From positions 1 to 13,991 of the forward strand of contig JAQVKB010000007.1 in assembly GCA_028694875.1 (NCBI GenBank): DNA of 13,991 nucleotides. Reading direction: 5' to 3'. This document shows, one piece after another, positions 13,288 through 13,991 of this stretch (its first letter is position 1; each line of letters starts with the position of its first letter). The stretch comes from Candidatus Izemoplasmatales bacterium. GTDB taxonomy: Bacteria; Bacillota_I; Bacilli_A; Izemoplasmatales; Hujiaoplasmataceae. The translations under genes and the position numbers were made by a program. Below the pieces are notes generated by a model. That model did not search any database, was not told the origin of the DNA, and was given only the letters and a program-made list of their open reading frames with translations.

Positions 13288-13991
13288 AAAGATTGCCTAC
13301 ATTGCGGCGATTCTCACGATCGCCGCTTTTGTGGTTTTTGTCGTGTTGCGCCAAACCAGTGATTTTCAATTGAGCGCGTTCGAAAACTATCGCACGCTCA
13401 TCTCCACAGGATTTTTCAATACCATCTTTGTTTCGGTGATTTCTCTTCTCGGAAGTCTCGTGATGGGGTTTGTGTTTTATTTACTTTCGATTTCAAAGAT
13501 GAAATACTTTCAAGCATTGATTGATGTATTTACGGAGATTATCTATGGAACGCCGCTTCTTGTCTTAATCATCGTCATGGCATTCTTGATTGGACCGGCA
13601 TTCGGTTCCTATCAACGGAATCTCTTGGGAATCATCGCGTTGGTGGTATACATGACGCCCTATATGAAAAATGTATATCAATCGGCGTTTTCAAGTATTT
13701 CTAGAGACCAATACATGGCGATGGATCTATTTCGGTTTACTCCGTTTCAACGATATCGATACATTATCATTCCTCAAGTGGTTCGAATCTTAATGCCTCC
13801 GATGATGAATAATTTCTCGTTGATCATCAAAGGCAGTGCGCTTCTCAATGTGTTGAGTTATACGAAACTGTATTACGCGATTCGCGTCACGCAATCCCAA
13901 ACCTTTGCCTTTGTGGAAGGTTATATTCTCCTTTGGGGTCTTTATTTGGTAATCACCATTCCTTTGTCTCAATTCACCAAATGGGTAGAAA
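13280..13991 (+). CDS. ABC transporter permease, amino acid type (runs off right edge)
   Basis: The first 237 residues are present, with no stop before the window ends. The protein begins M-S-K-K and has an N-terminal span (about 5-23), then T-L-I-S-T-G-F-F-N-T-I (39-49), the usual opening of HisM/GlnP-type permeases. Next come Y-G-T-P-L-L-V (89-95) and further spans at about 97-107, 115-130 and 212-230. The cytoplasmic coupling loop that contacts the ATPase is at 143-166. It reads D-Q-Y-M-A-M-D-L-F at its start and I-I-I-P-Q at its end, so the usual E-A-A-x-x-x-G is poorly kept while the closing I-P-Q is intact. The ATG overlaps the binding-protein gene by 8 bases and has no clear Shine-Dalgarno site, which points to coupled translation. 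An ATPase gene is expected beyond the edge. Confidence 0.9.
   Translation, partial: MSKKIAYIAAILTIAAFVVFVVLRQTSDFQLSAFENYRTLISTGFFNTIFVSVISLLGSLVMGFVFYLLSISKMKYFQALIDVFTEIIYGTPLLVLIIVMAFLIGPAFGSYQRNLLGIIALVVYMTPYMKNVYQSAFSSISRDQYMAMDLFRFTPFQRYRYIIIPQVVRILMPPMMNNFSLIIKGSALLNVLSYTKLYYAIRVTQSQTFAFVEGYILLWGLYLVITIPLSQFTKWVE

Noticed and set aside
1..13991. Use of UGA as tryptophan (Mycoplasma code)
   Set aside because: Genes ending at 3559, 6713 and 10802 stop sensibly at TGA, and conserved Trp positions use TGG, so the standard bacterial code applies.

Overview
The window looks like a chromosomal segment of a low-GC, single-membrane bacterium. The N-terminal signals are lipoprotein signals (three, each with a Cys at residue 19 or 20), ribosome binding sites are strong GGAGG types, and promoters resemble TTGACA/TATAAT. 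Two of the lipoproteins have long Thr/Ser-rich linkers straight after the lipid-anchored Cys. That style suggests an Acholeplasma/Izemoplasma-like Mollicute or a related Bacillota; this lineage call is inference, not a database result. UGA is read as stop: several genes end in TGA and Trp is written UGG throughout, so this is not the Mycoplasma code.

Layout. At the left edge the start of a lipoprotein gene runs off the window on the minus strand. Divergent from it is a cytoplasmic beta-lactamase-fold serine hydrolase (454-1455). A 270-base gap follows, carrying TGCACA elements phased at 23 bases next to a consensus promoter. It leads into an AAA ATPase with a DUF4143-type C-terminal domain (1727-2989) and a short partner gene (3002-3559) that resembles DUF6933. 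Then come a two-pass membrane protein (3657-4286), an ACT-domain protein (4396-4761), a sugar-phosphate isomerase/epimerase-like TIM barrel (4789-5553), a small unknown protein (5579-5968) and an overlapping three-pass membrane protein (5946-6713). The last of these shares its stop with the start of what looks like a broken histidine phosphatase gene, which keeps its RHG motif but stops after 28 codons.

A two-way terminator (6919-6959) separates this rightward block from a leftward gene for an Nramp metal transporter fused to a universal stress protein domain (6964-8850). Divergent from that is a two-gene unit (9063-10802) that looks like a type IV (AbiEi/AbiEii-like) toxin-antitoxin pair, with repeated TTAGCA elements around its promoter. 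The right end has a secreted GH13 amylase-family lipoprotein (10848-12311) with a clear terminator, then an amino-acid-type ABC importer: a binding lipoprotein (12478-13287) and an overlapping permease that runs off the window (13280-13991).

How the genes work together: the right third is surface nutrition (glucan hydrolysis and polar amino acid uptake), and the fused transporter handles manganese or iron. The ATPase locus and the toxin-antitoxin pair are accessory-type modules, each with its own repeat-rich control region. No CRISPR array, rRNA, tRNA, insertion sequence or phage gene was seen. Nothing here can be called a proven new system. The best candidates for a second look are the 23-base-phased elements before the DUF4143 ATPase, the transporter/stress-protein fusion, the toxin-antitoxin control region and the histidine phosphatase remnant.
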